From assembly GCA_947632515.1 (NCBI GenBank), contig CANRPO010000002.1, forward strand, positions 124,001 through 188,000: a DNA stretch of 64,000 nt, given 5' to 3'. Numbering within the stretch: position 1 is the stretch's first letter; the number at the start of each line of letters is the position of its first letter. Both the position numbers and the translations under genes were made by a program. Origin of the DNA: an uncultured Lachnospiraceae bacterium (GTDB lineage: Bacteria; Bacillota; Clostridia; Lachnospirales; Lachnospiraceae). The notes under the pieces are model-generated. The model was not told where the DNA came from. It did not search any database and saw only the letters and a program-made list of their open reading frames with translations. Below, piece after piece: positions 18,305-28,246 of this stretch.

Positions 18305-20416
18305 ATGGATGTAAGTCAGTATCTCGAAATTTTCCTTGATGAAACCAGTGAACATCTGCAGAACTTGAACACGCAGATCCTCGCATTGGAGCAGGAACCG
18401 GGCAACATGGATACCATCAATGAGATCTTCCGCGCGGCCCACTCCTTAAAGGGTATGGCGGGGACGATGGGCTACAAGAGAATGCAGAATCTCACGCACG
18501 ACATGGAGAATGTGTTCTCTGAGGTCCGCAACGGCAATATCAGCGTGAAGGCGGGCATGATCGACGTGCTGTTCCAGTGCCTTGACGCTCTGGAGGAGTA
18601 CACCACCAACATCCGCGAGAATGCTGACGAGGGCACCAACGATAACGAGCCGCTCATCAAGCAGCTCAACGATATACTGAACGGCGGCGAAGGCGAAGAG
18701 AGCGGGGCCGCGGCTCCGGCGGAGGCGGCGGCGCCCGCAGCGGCAGCGCCCACGGGGTCTTCCGGGGGCCGGAAATGGCTGGACATCAAGCTGGGCGATT
18801 CCGAGAGGAGCGTGCTGAAGGGCGCCATCGAGGAGGGCAAGAAGGTTTACGGCCTGACCGTCAAGGTGCAGGAGTCCTGTATCCTGAAGGCGGCGAGGGC
18901 GTTCCTCGTGTTCAAGGCGATCGAGGAGATAGGCGAGATCATCCTCTCCAATCCCTCCGCGCAGGATATTGAGGACGAGAAGTTCGATCTGGATTTCAGT
19001 CTCATCGTCATATCGGATGCGGAGCTGGATCAGGTGATCGCCGCGGCGAAGAGCGTGTCCGAGATCGAGGAAGTTACCGGAGACGCGGTCGATCCCGACA
19101 GCAGCGCAGCGCCCAAGGAGGAGGCGGAGCCGGCCAAGACCGAGGAGGCGAAACCCGCCGAGGCTGCCAAGCCGGAGGCAAAACCGGCTCCCGCAGCGCC
19201 TGCGGCTCCCGCCGCATCCGGCAAGAAGGCCGAGGAGAAGAAACCCACCGCCGGCAAGCCGGTGGTCAACAGGACGGTCAGAGTTGATATTGAAAAACTG
19301 GATACGCTGATGAATCTGGTGAGCGAGCTGATCATTGCGAAGAACTCTCTCGTGTCCGCGTCGGCGGCGTCCGGCACGTCGAACACGGCGGTGAACGAGC
19401 AGATCGAGTATCTGGAGAGCGTTACGACGTCTCTGCACGAGTCTGTCATGAAGGTACGAATGGTGCCCATCGAGAGCACCGTGAGCAAGTTCCCGCGCAT
19501 GGTCCGCGACTTGCAGAAGAAACTGGGCAAGAAGATGGAACTGTACATGACAGGTGAGGAGACGGAGCTTGACCGTACCGTGGTGGATGAGATCGGCGAC
19601 CCGCTGATGCATCTTCTGCGCAACTCCGCAGACCACGGTCTGGAGTCCGCGGAAGTCCGCAGGGAGAGAGGTAAGCCGGAAGTGGGTTCGATCTTCCTCG
19701 ACGCATATCAGGACGGCAACAACGTTGTCATCGAGGTAAGGGACGACGGCAATGGTATCGACACCAAGGCAGTCAGAGACAAAGCCATCGAGCGCGGCAT
19801 CATCACGCCGGAGCAGGCCGAGAATATGAGCGAGAAGGACAGCATCGATCTGCTGTTCCACGCGGGGTTCTCCACGGCGAAGGTCGTATCCGACGTGTCC
19901 GGCCGAGGCGTGGGTCTGGACGTCGTAAAATCCAAGATCGAGGCCCTCAGCGGCGAGGTGGAAGTCAAGAGCAAGCTGGGCGAGGGCAGCTCCTGGATCA
20001 TCAGACTGCCGCTGACGCTGGCGATCATCCAGGCGCTCATGGTGGACATCGGCAATGAGAAGTACGCGATCTCTCTGGGTTCCATCCAGACGATTGAAGA
20101 CATTGCGCCGTCGGATGTGAAGTTTGTGCAGGCGAAGGAGGTCATTCAGCTGCGCGATCTCGTTATCCCGCTGATCCGTCTGAATGAGATCCTTGACGTG
20201 GAGAGCAAGAAAGACCCTAACGACAATCTTGTCGTAGTCGTAGTCAAGAAGGGCGACAAGCAGGCAGGTCTTGTTGTGGACGAACTGATCGGCCAGCAGG
20301 AGATCGTCATCAAGTCGCTTGGCAAATACATCAACAAGTGCAAGATCATCAGCGGCGCCACCGTTCTGGGAGACGGTGAAGTGGCTTTGATTCTCGACGC
20401 CAACACGTTGATTTAA
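18305..20416 (+). CDS. cheA: Chemotaxis histidine kinase CheA
   Basis: Hpt motif AAHSLKGMAGTMG, HATPase (LLRNSADHGLE), C-terminal CheW-like domain. Confidence 0.98.
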   Translation: MDVSQYLEIFLDETSEHLQNLNTQILALEQEPGNMDTINEIFRAAHSLKGMAGTMGYKRMQNLTHDMENVFSEVRNGNISVKAGMIDVLFQCLDALEEYTTNIRENADEGTNDNEPLIKQLNDILNGGEGEESGAAAPAEAAAPAAAAPTGSSGGRKWLDIKLGDSERSVLKGAIEEGKKVYGLTVKVQESCILKAARAFLVFKAIEEIGEIILSNPSAQDIEDEKFDLDFSLIVISDAELDQVIAAAKSVSEIEEVTGDAVDPDSSAAPKEEAEPAKTEEAKPAEAAKPEAKPAPAAPAAPAASGKKAEEKKPTAGKPVVNRTVRVDIEKLDTLMNLVSELIIAKNSLVSASAASGTSNTAVNEQIEYLESVTTSLHESVMKVRMVPIESTVSKFPRMVRDLQKKLGKKMELYMTGEETELDRTVVDEIGDPLMHLLRNSADHGLESAEVRRERGKPEVGSIFLDAYQDGNNVVIEVRDDGNGIDTKAVRDKAIERGIITPEQAENMSEKDSIDLLFHAGFSTAKVVSDVSGRGVGLDVVKSKIEALSGEVEVKSKLGEGSSWIIRLPLTLAIIQALMVDIGNEKYAISLGSIQTIEDIAPSDVKFVQAKEVIQLRDLVIPLIRLNEILDVESKKDPNDNLVVVVVKKGDKQAGLVVDELIGQQEIVIKSLGKYINKCKIISGATVLGDGEVALILDANTLI

Positions 20417-20435
20417 GCGAAGGAGGGACAGTGAC

Positions 20436-20891
20436 ATGGATGCAGAATTAAAAGTAGTTGGGGAGACAACGCAGTTCATCGTGATCAAGCTTGGCGACGA
20501 GCAGTACGGAATTGATATTAAGTATATAGACAACATTGTCAGGATGCAGCATATTACCAGAGTGCCGAAGGTGGACGCTTACCTGAAGGGCGTCATCAAT
20601 CTGCGCGGCGAGGTCATTCCCGTCATGAGCATTCGCATCAAGATGGGATTGGAGCCGGATGTGGAGACGAAATCCAGCAGGATCATCATTCTCAAGCTGG
20701 AACAGCAGGGAACGATCGGCGTGATCGTCGATGAGGTGAAGGAGGTCGTCACGCTGGAGAACGATCAGATCGAGAAGATCGCGTATGATTCCAAGGATGA
20801 CAAAAACAGTTTCCTGTGCGGGATCGGTAAGTACGACGGCGGACTGATTTCCCTGTTGGATCTGAATTCCGTTGTGCTTGAAAATGTTTAG
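20436..20891 (+). CDS. cheW: Chemotaxis coupling protein CheW
   Basis: CheW fold (FIVIKLGDEQYGIDIKYIDNIVR... VINLRGEVIPVMSI). Confidence 0.96.
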   Translation: MDAELKVVGETTQFIVIKLGDEQYGIDIKYIDNIVRMQHITRVPKVDAYLKGVINLRGEVIPVMSIRIKMGLEPDVETKSSRIIILKLEQQGTIGVIVDEVKEVVTLENDQIEKIAYDSKDDKNSFLCGIGKYDGGLISLLDLNSVVLENV

Positions 20892-20902
20892 GAGGTTTCG
20901 TT

Positions 20903-21517
20903 GTGAGTGACATAACCCTGGAAAAAGTGTCGGATGAGTATTTCGACGTTTTGAAAGAGATCGGCAATATCGGGGCCGGCAATGCGACCACCGCGCTTGC
21001 GCAGATGATGCAGTGCAAGGTGGATATGTCCGTCCCGCAGGTAAAGCTGTTGGAATTTAAAGAGATGGGCGAGATGATGGGCGGCGAGGAGACGATCATG
21101 GCCGGCATCTATCTCGGCATAGAGGGGGATATTACAGGGAGCATCATGTTCCTGCTGGAGAAACAGGCGGCAAGGCATCTTGTGAACAAGCTCATGGGTA
21201 TGGAGCTTGCGGGCGAGGAGTTTTCCGAGATGGAGTTTTCCGCGCTCAAGGAGGTAGGCAATATCATTACGGGGGCATACCTGAATTCGCTCTCTACTTT
21301 GACAAATCTGGTGATCTATCCGTCCGTCCCCGACCTGACGGTGGATATGGCGGGGGCGATCTTGAGCGTGCCGGCGATCCAGTTTGGCGAACTTGGCGAT
21401 AAGATGCTGTTGATCCAGACACAGTTTTTTGATGAGAAGGTTCTGGACGGATACTTTATCCTCGTCCCGAATCTGGATTCCTATGGAAAGATATTGTCGG
21501 CGCTCGGACTCGCGTAG
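20903..21517 (+). CDS. cheC: CheY-P phosphatase CheC
   Basis: DVLKEIGNIGAGNATTALAQMM and LKEVGNIITGAYLNSLS motifs. Confidence 0.95.
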   Translation: MSDITLEKVSDEYFDVLKEIGNIGAGNATTALAQMMQCKVDMSVPQVKLLEFKEMGEMMGGEETIMAGIYLGIEGDITGSIMFLLEKQAARHLVNKLMGMELAGEEFSEMEFSALKEVGNIITGAYLNSLSTLTNLVIYPSVPDLTVDMAGAILSVPAIQFGELGDKMLLIQTQFFDEKVLDGYFILVPNLDSYGKILSALGLA

Positions 21518-21571
21518 GCCGGCAGATATGGGGAGCAAAGATAGAGAAGCGTAAACAGGAGAAGTCGAATT

Positions 21572-22057
21572 ATGGGCAATGTGATAAAGGTCGGTATGGC
21601 CGATTTGAACGTATGCGTCAGCCCTGACAGTATTACGACCTTAGGACTGGGTTCATGCGTCGGAATTGCTGTCCGTGACCCGGTGACGAAGATAGGCGGT
21701 TTAGCGCATATCATGCTGCCGGACAGCACCTCCATTCGCAATAATACCAATATTCCGAAATTCGCAGACACCGGTATCGAGGAGCTGGTGCGCCGGATCG
21801 TGGCTAAGGGGGCCAGCAGGACGCGCCTTGTGGCGAAGATCGCGGGGGGCGCGCAGATGTTTGCTTTCCAGAGCAAGAACGATATGGTCCGCGTGGGCGA
21901 GAGAAACGTGCAGGCGACCAAGCAGAAATTGGCGCAGCTTAAGATCCCTATTTTGGCGGAGGACACAGGGAAGAATTACGGAAGGACCGTTATCTTTTAT
22001 CCCGAGACGGGGGATTTTGTGATCCGTGCGGTAGGCAAGCCGGAGAGCGTGATCTAG
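21572..22057 (+). CDS. cheD: Chemoreceptor glutamine deamidase CheD
   Basis: GLGSCVGIAVRDP... GGLAHIMLPDS catalytic C and H motifs. Confidence 0.96.
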   Translation: MGNVIKVGMADLNVCVSPDSITTLGLGSCVGIAVRDPVTKIGGLAHIMLPDSTSIRNNTNIPKFADTGIEELVRRIVAKGASRTRLVAKIAGGAQMFAFQSKNDMVRVGERNVQATKQKLAQLKIPILAEDTGKNYGRTVIFYPETGDFVIRAVGKPESVI

Positions 22058-22091
22058 CGGTTTCGGCGGATATGGTGGAAGGATTTGAAAA

Positions 22092-22487
22092 GTGGACAAT
22101 GAGACGGTAAACGCCGGCGGAGAAGATTTGACTTCCGAAAGCGCCGGCGGGGAGAACGAAGCCGGCGTTGAGGTGGAGACTCCGAAACAGCGGAAAGCAA
22201 GAGAAGAACGGGAGGCGAGAGAGCGGGAGTTTCGCGCGAAAAAGCGCAGGCTGATTCCGCCTTTTGTCATGCTGTCCGCAGGCGCGGTCACGAGCGTCAC
22301 CATGCGCATTCTGCACTATGAAACGAAGACGATGCTGATCATTCTGTTGTGTGTTCTGGTGGGATTCTACATAGCGGGCAGTGTGATCAAGTATATGCTG
22401 GATAAGTTTGAACAGCAGATAGAGGCGGCCAACATGGAAGAAGGCGAGGTCATCGAGAAGGAGCTCGAGCAGGAAGACGGAAAATAG
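22092..22487 (+). CDS. Small membrane protein of unknown function in fla/che operon
   Basis: Charged N-terminus, two predicted TM segments, acidic C-terminus; GTG start; located between cheD and fliA. Confidence 0.7.
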   Translation: MDNETVNAGGEDLTSESAGGENEAGVEVETPKQRKAREEREAREREFRAKKRRLIPPFVMLSAGAVTSVTMRILHYETKTMLIILLCVLVGFYIAGSVIKYMLDKFEQQIEAANMEEGEVIEKELEQEDGK

Positions 22488-22539
22488 AAGACGGAACGGT
22501 AACTTTTGGAACGATTGAAAAGGATGATTAGAAACGCAT

Positions 22540-23322
22540 ATGGATGAGGCAGGCAGAAAGAAACTCTGGGAAGAATATGCGAAGACGAAATCCCCGGAGA
22601 TCAGGGAAAACATCATATTAGAGTATGCGCCCCTTGTCAAGGTGGTAGCGGGCCGGCTGAGCATGTACCTCGGGTATAACGTAGAGTATGAAGATCTGGT
22701 GAGCTATGGCATATTCGGCCTGATCGATGCGATCGACAAGTTCGACTTCTTAAAGGACGTCAAATTTGAGACCTACGCCAGCCTCAGAATCCGCGGCGCC
22801 ATCCTGGATCAGATCCGCAAGATGGACTGGATCCCGCGCACGATCAGGCAGAAACAGAAAAAGATCGACGCCGTGATCAGGGATATTGAGACGCGCTGCG
22901 GCAGGAATGCCACGGACGACGAGATCGCCGACGGGCTTGGCATATCGGGGGACGAGTATCTGGATTGGCAGTCGCAGATGAAGATCACCAACGTGGTGTC
23001 CCTGAATGAATTTCTGGAGCAGGGCAGCGAGGTCCCCAACGAGGCGGGGCGCACGAAGAGCGCGCAGTTCGACAGCCCGGAGGAAGTTCTGGAGCGGGAT
23101 GAGCTGAAGAAGAAACTGGCGGAGGCGCTGGAGGTGCTGACCGAGAAGGAGCGCAAGGTCATCGTCCTGTACTATTATGAGGAACTGACCCTGAAGGAGA
23201 TCAGCAGCATCCTGGAGGTGTCGGAGTCCAGAGTATCGCAGCTCCACACGAGAGCTTTGCAGAAAATGAAATCAAAACTGGGAAATTACATCGGCATATT
23301 GACGGAGACGGGCGGAAGGTAA
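22540..23322 (+). CDS. fliA: Flagellar sigma factor SigD/FliA (sigma-28)
   Basis: YEDLVSYGIFGLIDAIDKFD, RIRGAILDQIRKMDWIPRTIRQK, region 4 ERKVIVLYYYEELTLKEISSILEVSESRVSQLH. Confidence 0.97.
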   Translation: MDEAGRKKLWEEYAKTKSPEIRENIILEYAPLVKVVAGRLSMYLGYNVEYEDLVSYGIFGLIDAIDKFDFLKDVKFETYASLRIRGAILDQIRKMDWIPRTIRQKQKKIDAVIRDIETRCGRNATDDEIADGLGISGDEYLDWQSQMKITNVVSLNEFLEQGSEVPNEAGRTKSAQFDSPEEVLERDELKKKLAEALEVLTEKERKVIVLYYYEELTLKEISSILEVSESRVSQLHTRALQKMKSKLGNYIGILTETGGR

Positions 23323-23328
23323 GAGAAT

Positions 23329-24924
23329 ATGGGGAAAAACGGATATTTTAGACTGATAAACGGGGAGAAAAGGACGGGCATTAAGCTGATCCCTCCCAAG
23401 GAGGGCGGCAAGCCGCTCGGCATAAACGACGTCATGGACTACATGGCGATGAAGGAGTATACCTGCGATCTGCCCACGCTCAGGCGCGCGGTGGAGGCGT
23501 CGGCCGAGAAGGAGATGGTGCTCCCGTTAGACCAGAATAAAAAGTTCGCGGAGCGGGAATGTTATAAGCTGACGATCTCGCCGGACAACATGCAGGCCAC
23601 AGCCAGATTCTACGCGGCGTCGGAGGGCGGAGAGGACATGACTGCGGAGGAGATTCTGCGCGATCTGCAGGCCAAAGGCATTGTCAGCGGTGTGAGACAG
23701 GATGCGATCGAGGCGTTTGTCCGGGACAGAGAATACTGCGAGGATATTCTGCTGGCGGAGGGAACGCCCGCCGTACAGGGCAAGGATGCTTATATCGAAT
23801 ACAAATTCAATACGGACAAGAAGGCAAAACCCACATTAAAGGAAGACGGCAGTGTGGATTTCTTCAATTTAAATATACTGAATCACTGTAAGAAGGGGGA
23901 GCTGCTGGCGGTCCTGCATCCGGAGGAGACGGGCGAGAGCGGCGAGAACATCTTGGGCGAGCGCATCAAACCCGCGGATGTGAAGAAAGCAGTGTTCAAG
24001 TACGGCAACAACATAGAACTGTCGGAGGACGGCATGACGCTCACCTCGATGGTAGACGGCCATGTGGAACTGGTGGAAGGTCAGGTATTCGTATCGGATA
24101 TGCTGGTCGTGGAGAACGTGGATAATTCCACAGGGAACATAGAGTATGAGGGGAGCGTGCAGATCAACGGCAACGTGTCCACCAACTTTTCAGTGAAGGC
24201 CCACGGCGACATCATCGTGAAAGGCGTTGTGGAGGGCGCAGAGCTGCAGGCCGACGGAAATATCATTATCGCCAGAGGCATGAACGGCATGGGCAAGGGG
24301 CAGCTGTGCGCCAAGGGGAACATTGTCTCCAAATTTTTGGAGAACGCCACGGCGCAGGCGGACGGCTATATCGCCTCTGAATCTATCCTGCACAGCCAGA
24401 TCATGGCGGGCGGCGAGGTGAACGTGGACGGCAAGCGCGGGTTCATCTCAGGCGGCAAGGTGAGCGCGGCAGGCGGCATCAACGTCAAGACGCTGGGCTC
24501 GGAGATGGGTACGGATACCATCGTGGAAGTGGGAGTAGACCCGAAGATCAAGAGCCGTATTGCGCAGCTTGAGAAACTGATCGAGGAGGACAACAAGACG
24601 CTCAAGACGATCCAGCCTGTGTTGATCGCCACGACACAGAAGATCAGACAAGGGATCAAGCTGAGTCCCGATCAGGTAAAGCAGGTGCAGGCCCTGAATG
24701 TGACGAGCCAGCAGAAAAGCGCCGCCATCAAGGCCAACGAGGCGGAATTGCAGGAGCTGACGGAGCAGGCCGGCGATACGAAAGAGGCCCAGGTCAAGGT
24801 GCGGGGGATGGCCTATCCCGGGACGAAGATCTGCATCGACGACGTTTCCATGACGGTGCAGAAGAACACGCATTTTTGTCGTTTTGTCAAAGAGCGCGGA
24901 GATGTGAAGGTCGCGCCGTTATAG
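23329..24924 (+). CDS. FapA family protein (DUF342)
   Basis: 531 aa with beta-solenoid-like central region (VEGAELQADGNIIIARGMNG...) and coiled-coil C-terminus; conserved downstream of sigD in Clostridia. Confidence 0.88.
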   Translation: MGKNGYFRLINGEKRTGIKLIPPKEGGKPLGINDVMDYMAMKEYTCDLPTLRRAVEASAEKEMVLPLDQNKKFAERECYKLTISPDNMQATARFYAASEGGEDMTAEEILRDLQAKGIVSGVRQDAIEAFVRDREYCEDILLAEGTPAVQGKDAYIEYKFNTDKKAKPTLKEDGSVDFFNLNILNHCKKGELLAVLHPEETGESGENILGERIKPADVKKAVFKYGNNIELSEDGMTLTSMVDGHVELVEGQVFVSDMLVVENVDNSTGNIEYEGSVQINGNVSTNFSVKAHGDIIVKGVVEGAELQADGNIIIARGMNGMGKGQLCAKGNIVSKFLENATAQADGYIASESILHSQIMAGGEVNVDGKRGFISGGKVSAAGGINVKTLGSEMGTDTIVEVGVDPKIKSRIAQLEKLIEEDNKTLKTIQPVLIATTQKIRQGIKLSPDQVKQVQALNVTSQQKSAAIKANEAELQELTEQAGDTKEAQVKVRGMAYPGTKICIDDVSMTVQKNTHFCRFVKERGDVKVAPL

Positions 24925-24955
24925 AGTTTTGTCAAGTTAAATGGGGGATGGTTAG

Positions 24956-25273
24956 ATGGCGATAGGATTTGTAGAGATGCAGGGACAGGTCACACGTGCG
25001 CAGGATTTTACCACGATCAAGCACAATGAAGATACGAGGAGCATGGTAGATCAGGCGAATTTCGGGCAGCAGATGACCAAACAGGTCGAGCGTCAGGTCA
25101 ACCGGGTCAACGGGGGGAAACAGCCCGAATATCATGAGCGCAAGTTTGACGCCAAGGACAAGGGCGACAACGAGTACAGCGGCGACGGCGGCAAGTCCAG
25201 AAAACGAAAACCCGGGGAGAATCCCGACGGCAAGGTGCTGATGAAAAAGTCGAACTTCGACTTTTCCGTCTAA
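24956..25273 (+). CDS. Hypothetical protein, highly charged, 105 aa
   Basis: ORF in operon context directly after fapA-like gene. Confidence 0.65.
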   Translation: MAIGFVEMQGQVTRAQDFTTIKHNEDTRSMVDQANFGQQMTKQVERQVNRVNGGKQPEYHERKFDAKDKGDNEYSGDGGKSRKRKPGENPDGKVLMKKSNFDFSV

Positions 25274-25324
25274 GGGATCAGCGGCCGGCGGCCCCGCCGC
25301 AGAGGATGGAAGGAACGGACGAGG

Positions 25325-26500
25325 ATGAGTGCAACAGAGATCATTCTGATTGTGATCGGAGCAGCAGTCTTCCTGCTGGGCTATCTTATGCCCGCGCGGA
25401 AGAAGGATATAGACGAGGAAGTCCAACTGATCAGCGAGGATGAGGTCAGGAAGATGGTATCCGCCGAGGTGGATCACGTCAAGGACAAGATCGAGGACAT
25501 CGTGGACGAGACGGTAACTTACTCGATGGAGCGCGCAGAGCGCGCCATGGAGCGGGTGACCAATGAGAAGATCATGGCTGTCAATGAGTATTCCGACACG
25601 GTTCTGGAGGAGATCAACAAGAACCACAAGGAAGTCGTGTTCCTGTACGATATGCTCAACGATAAGCACGATAATCTGCTGTCAACGGTGAATGAGGCGA
25701 CAGCGCTCGCCGACGAGATCAGGCAGACAGCGAAGGATGCGGAGCTGACGGCGGCGGAGGCGGCGGATAAGATCGACGCGGTACTGCAGGCGGCTGACGA
25801 CGCGGCGGACATCATCAAGGATGCCGAGGATGCGGCGATACAGGCGAAGGACGCTATGCGGACCGTCGTGCGCACGGCTGAGAGCGCAAAGAGCGATCCG
25901 GAGCCGATTCAAAATGCGCTGCCCTACCATGGGGACGTGGTGGAAGAGGCGCAGGAGCAGACGGCTGACCGGGTGCGGCCCGCGGTCGTGGTGCAGGAGG
26001 AAGAGCCTGTCTATGCGGAGGTTTCGGACATTATCGGCACTGTGGAGGAATTGCAGGAGGATTATGCGGAGGACGACCTGACGGAAACGCAGGAGATCTT
26101 GGCGGAGGAGCCGGAGAAGGCTGACTTCTCGCCTATCACGCCGAGAAGAGTGGAGATCATTCACCGGCCCGACGCGGACTATGTTGCGGGCGAGGAGCCG
26201 GAGATGTCCACCAGCGAGGCGTTTGCCAGCATGGGTTTCTTCCCGCAGAGAACGACGGAGACGTCCGCCGACAGCGGCAGAAGAGGAAGGACCAGAAGAA
26301 GTTCCAGAAGGGAGCGCGCACAGGAGAGCGCGGCCTCCGTCGATATACAGTTCGCACAGGAGGAGAATAACGGACGCAACAGCAATGAGAGAATACTGGA
26401 GCTGCACAAAGCGGGCAAGTCCAATATGGCCATCGCCAAAGAACTCGGTTTAGGATTGGGCGAGGTGAAGCTTGTCATAGACTTGTTTGAGGGCATGTGA
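25325..26500 (+). CDS. Membrane-anchored coiled-coil protein with C-terminal HTH-like motif (DUF6115/YlxL-SwrB position)
   Basis: N-terminal TM, long Ala/Glu coiled coil, C-terminal ERILELHKAGKSNMAIAKELGLGLGEVKLVIDLF. Confidence 0.7.
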   Translation: MSATEIILIVIGAAVFLLGYLMPARKKDIDEEVQLISEDEVRKMVSAEVDHVKDKIEDIVDETVTYSMERAERAMERVTNEKIMAVNEYSDTVLEEINKNHKEVVFLYDMLNDKHDNLLSTVNEATALADEIRQTAKDAELTAAEAADKIDAVLQAADDAADIIKDAEDAAIQAKDAMRTVVRTAESAKSDPEPIQNALPYHGDVVEEAQEQTADRVRPAVVVQEEEPVYAEVSDIIGTVEELQEDYAEDDLTETQEILAEEPEKADFSPITPRRVEIIHRPDADYVAGEEPEMSTSEAFASMGFFPQRTTETSADSGRRGRTRRSSRRERAQESAASVDIQFAQEENNGRNSNERILELHKAGKSNMAIAKELGLGLGEVKLVIDLFEGM

Positions 26501-26531
26501 CGTGCGGCGTTTCGGATAAGGGTGACAGAGT

Positions 26532-27227
26532 ATGGAAAGGAAGTATTATTTGCGCGGCCTGGGGCTTGGCATTTTGATGACGGCTGTTATCATGGGAGTG
26601 GCGCTGTCCGGCCGCAAAGCCATGACGGACGATGAGATCATCGCCCAGGCGAAAGAACTGGGTATGGTGGAGAATACCGTGCTGTCAGAGACGCAGGAGG
26701 ATATGGAAGAGGCATCCGGTGCGGAAGACATGGCCGCAGCCGGGCAGGAGACGGATGCCGCCGATGCGGCGGCGCAGAGCGGGGATCCTAAGGCGGCAGA
26801 CGTTACGGAACCGGAAGGCGGGACGGAGGACGGCGCGCCGACAGAGGATAACGGGGAGAACGGCGCGGAGGGCGCGGAGACGCCCAGGGACGACGAAACG
26901 CCGGAGATTGAGGCCGGGGAGACGGTGCCGGGGGATCAGTATGCCACGCCGGGCGCGCCGCAGGATGCGGAGCAGATACCGGACGCCTCGCAGGAGCTGC
27001 CCGATGTTCCGGCGGGCGAGGACAGAGTCATCACCATCAACAGCGGGGACGGGTCCTACACTGTGGCGAAGAAACTGGCGGCGGCGGGCGTTGTGACTTC
27101 CGCGGAGAATTTCGACACCTTTCTGTGCGCCAACGGCTATGACAAGAAACTGCGGACAGGCGATTTCACGATCCCGGCGGACGCCGGCGACGAGCAGATC
27201 GCGCGGATCGTGACCGGCGCGGAATGA
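26532..27227 (+). CDS. MltG/YceG-like membrane protein lacking the catalytic domain
   Basis: N-terminal TM, acidic low-complexity linker, C-terminal DGSYTVAKKLAAAGVVTSAENFDTFLCANGYDKKLRTGDFTIPADAGDEQIARIVTG resembling the MltG LysM-like module. Confidence 0.6.
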   Translation: MERKYYLRGLGLGILMTAVIMGVALSGRKAMTDDEIIAQAKELGMVENTVLSETQEDMEEASGAEDMAAAGQETDAADAAAQSGDPKAADVTEPEGGTEDGAPTEDNGENGAEGAETPRDDETPEIEAGETVPGDQYATPGAPQDAEQIPDASQELPDVPAGEDRVITINSGDGSYTVAKKLAAAGVVTSAENFDTFLCANGYDKKLRTGDFTIPADAGDEQIARIVTGAE

Positions 27228-27242
27228 GACGATAAATGTGTG

Positions 27243-27269
27243 AAAACCCCTTGCAAAAGGGGTTTTTTT
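27243..27269 (+). terminator. Rho-independent terminator at end of fla/che operon
   Basis: AAAACCCC-TTGCAA-AAGGGGTTTTTTT. Confidence 0.92.
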
Positions 27270-27279
27270 GTGCTATTCT
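27251..27279 (+). promoter_or_regulatory. Candidate rpsB promoter overlapping the terminator
   Basis: TTGCAA (terminator loop) - 17 nt - TATTCT. Confidence 0.45.
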
Positions 27280-27431
27280 AATGAATGCGTGTGAGCGCGG
27301 AAACAACAAGTAATCACATATGGCGGTGTGCCGGTGGTCTTCGTCGGCATACGCGCGGCTGCCGGTGCTCCTGACGCCGGGGTGGCAGCGGCGTAAGGCA
27401 TGTGGAAGAAAAACCAAACGGAGGTAGAAAA

Positions 27432-28199
27432 ATGAGCGTTATTTCAATGAAACAGTTGCTGGAGGCGGGTGTACATTTCGGACACCAGACAAGAAGATGG
27501 AACCCTAAGATGGCTCCCTATATCTTCACGGAGAGAAACGGCATCCATATCATCGATCTGCAGAAATCTGTCGGCAAGGTCGACGAGGCATACAAGGCCG
27601 TGTTTGACGTGGCATCTCAGGGGGGAACGATTCTGTTCGTAGGGACCAAGAAACAGGCGCAGGACGCGGTCAAGACAGAGGCGGAGCGCTGCGGCATGTA
27701 CTATGTCAACGAGAGATGGCTGGGCGGTATGCTCACCAATTTCAAGACCATTCAGTCCAGAATCGAAAGGCTGAAGGCCATCGAGACGATGTCCGAGGAC
27801 GGCACTTTTGACGTACTTCCCAAGAAGGAAGTCATTAAACTGAGGAAAGAGTGGGAGAAACTGGAGAAGAACTTGGGCGGCATCAAGAAGATGACAAGGA
27901 TCCCTGACTGTATCTTCGTAGTAGACCCCAAGAAGGAGAGAATCTGCGTGCAGGAGGCGCACGCGCTCGGCATCACGCTGATCGGCATCGGCGACACGAA
28001 CTGCGATCCCGAGGAGCTTGACTATATCATTCCGGGCAACGACGACGCGATCAGGGCCGTCAAACTGATCGTCTCCAAGATGGCGGACGCCGTCATCGAG
28101 GCGAACCAGGGCGCCGAGGAATATGCCGAGGAGCAGGCTGAGGGCGGCGAGGCCGAGGACATTGAGGAGATCGCCTCCGAGGAAGAGGCGGACGCTTAA
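27432..28199 (+). CDS. rpsB: 30S ribosomal protein S2
   Basis: [40 protein letters not shown]-track start 27402 is upstream of the true ATG. Confidence 0.98.
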   Translation: MSVISMKQLLEAGVHFGHQTRRWNPKMAPYIFTERNGIHIIDLQKSVGKVDEAYKAVFDVASQGGTILFVGTKKQAQDAVKTEAERCGMYYVNERWLGGMLTNFKTIQSRIERLKAIETMSEDGTFDVLPKKEVIKLRKEWEKLEKNLGGIKKMTRIPDCIFVVDPKKERICVQEAHALGITLIGIGDTNCDPEELDYIIPGNDDAIRAVKLIVSKMADAVIEANQGAEEYAEEQAEGGEAEDIEEIASEEEADA

Positions 28200-28246
28200 G
28201 CGTCGAGACAGTTGTGACAAATAGAGTTGAGCAGGAGGAGATATAG

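Noticed and set aside
18446-20536. 696-aa minus-strand ORF opposite cheA
   Set aside because: Antisense shadow of a GC-rich gene, low-complexity His/Arg/Leu composition and no recognisable domain
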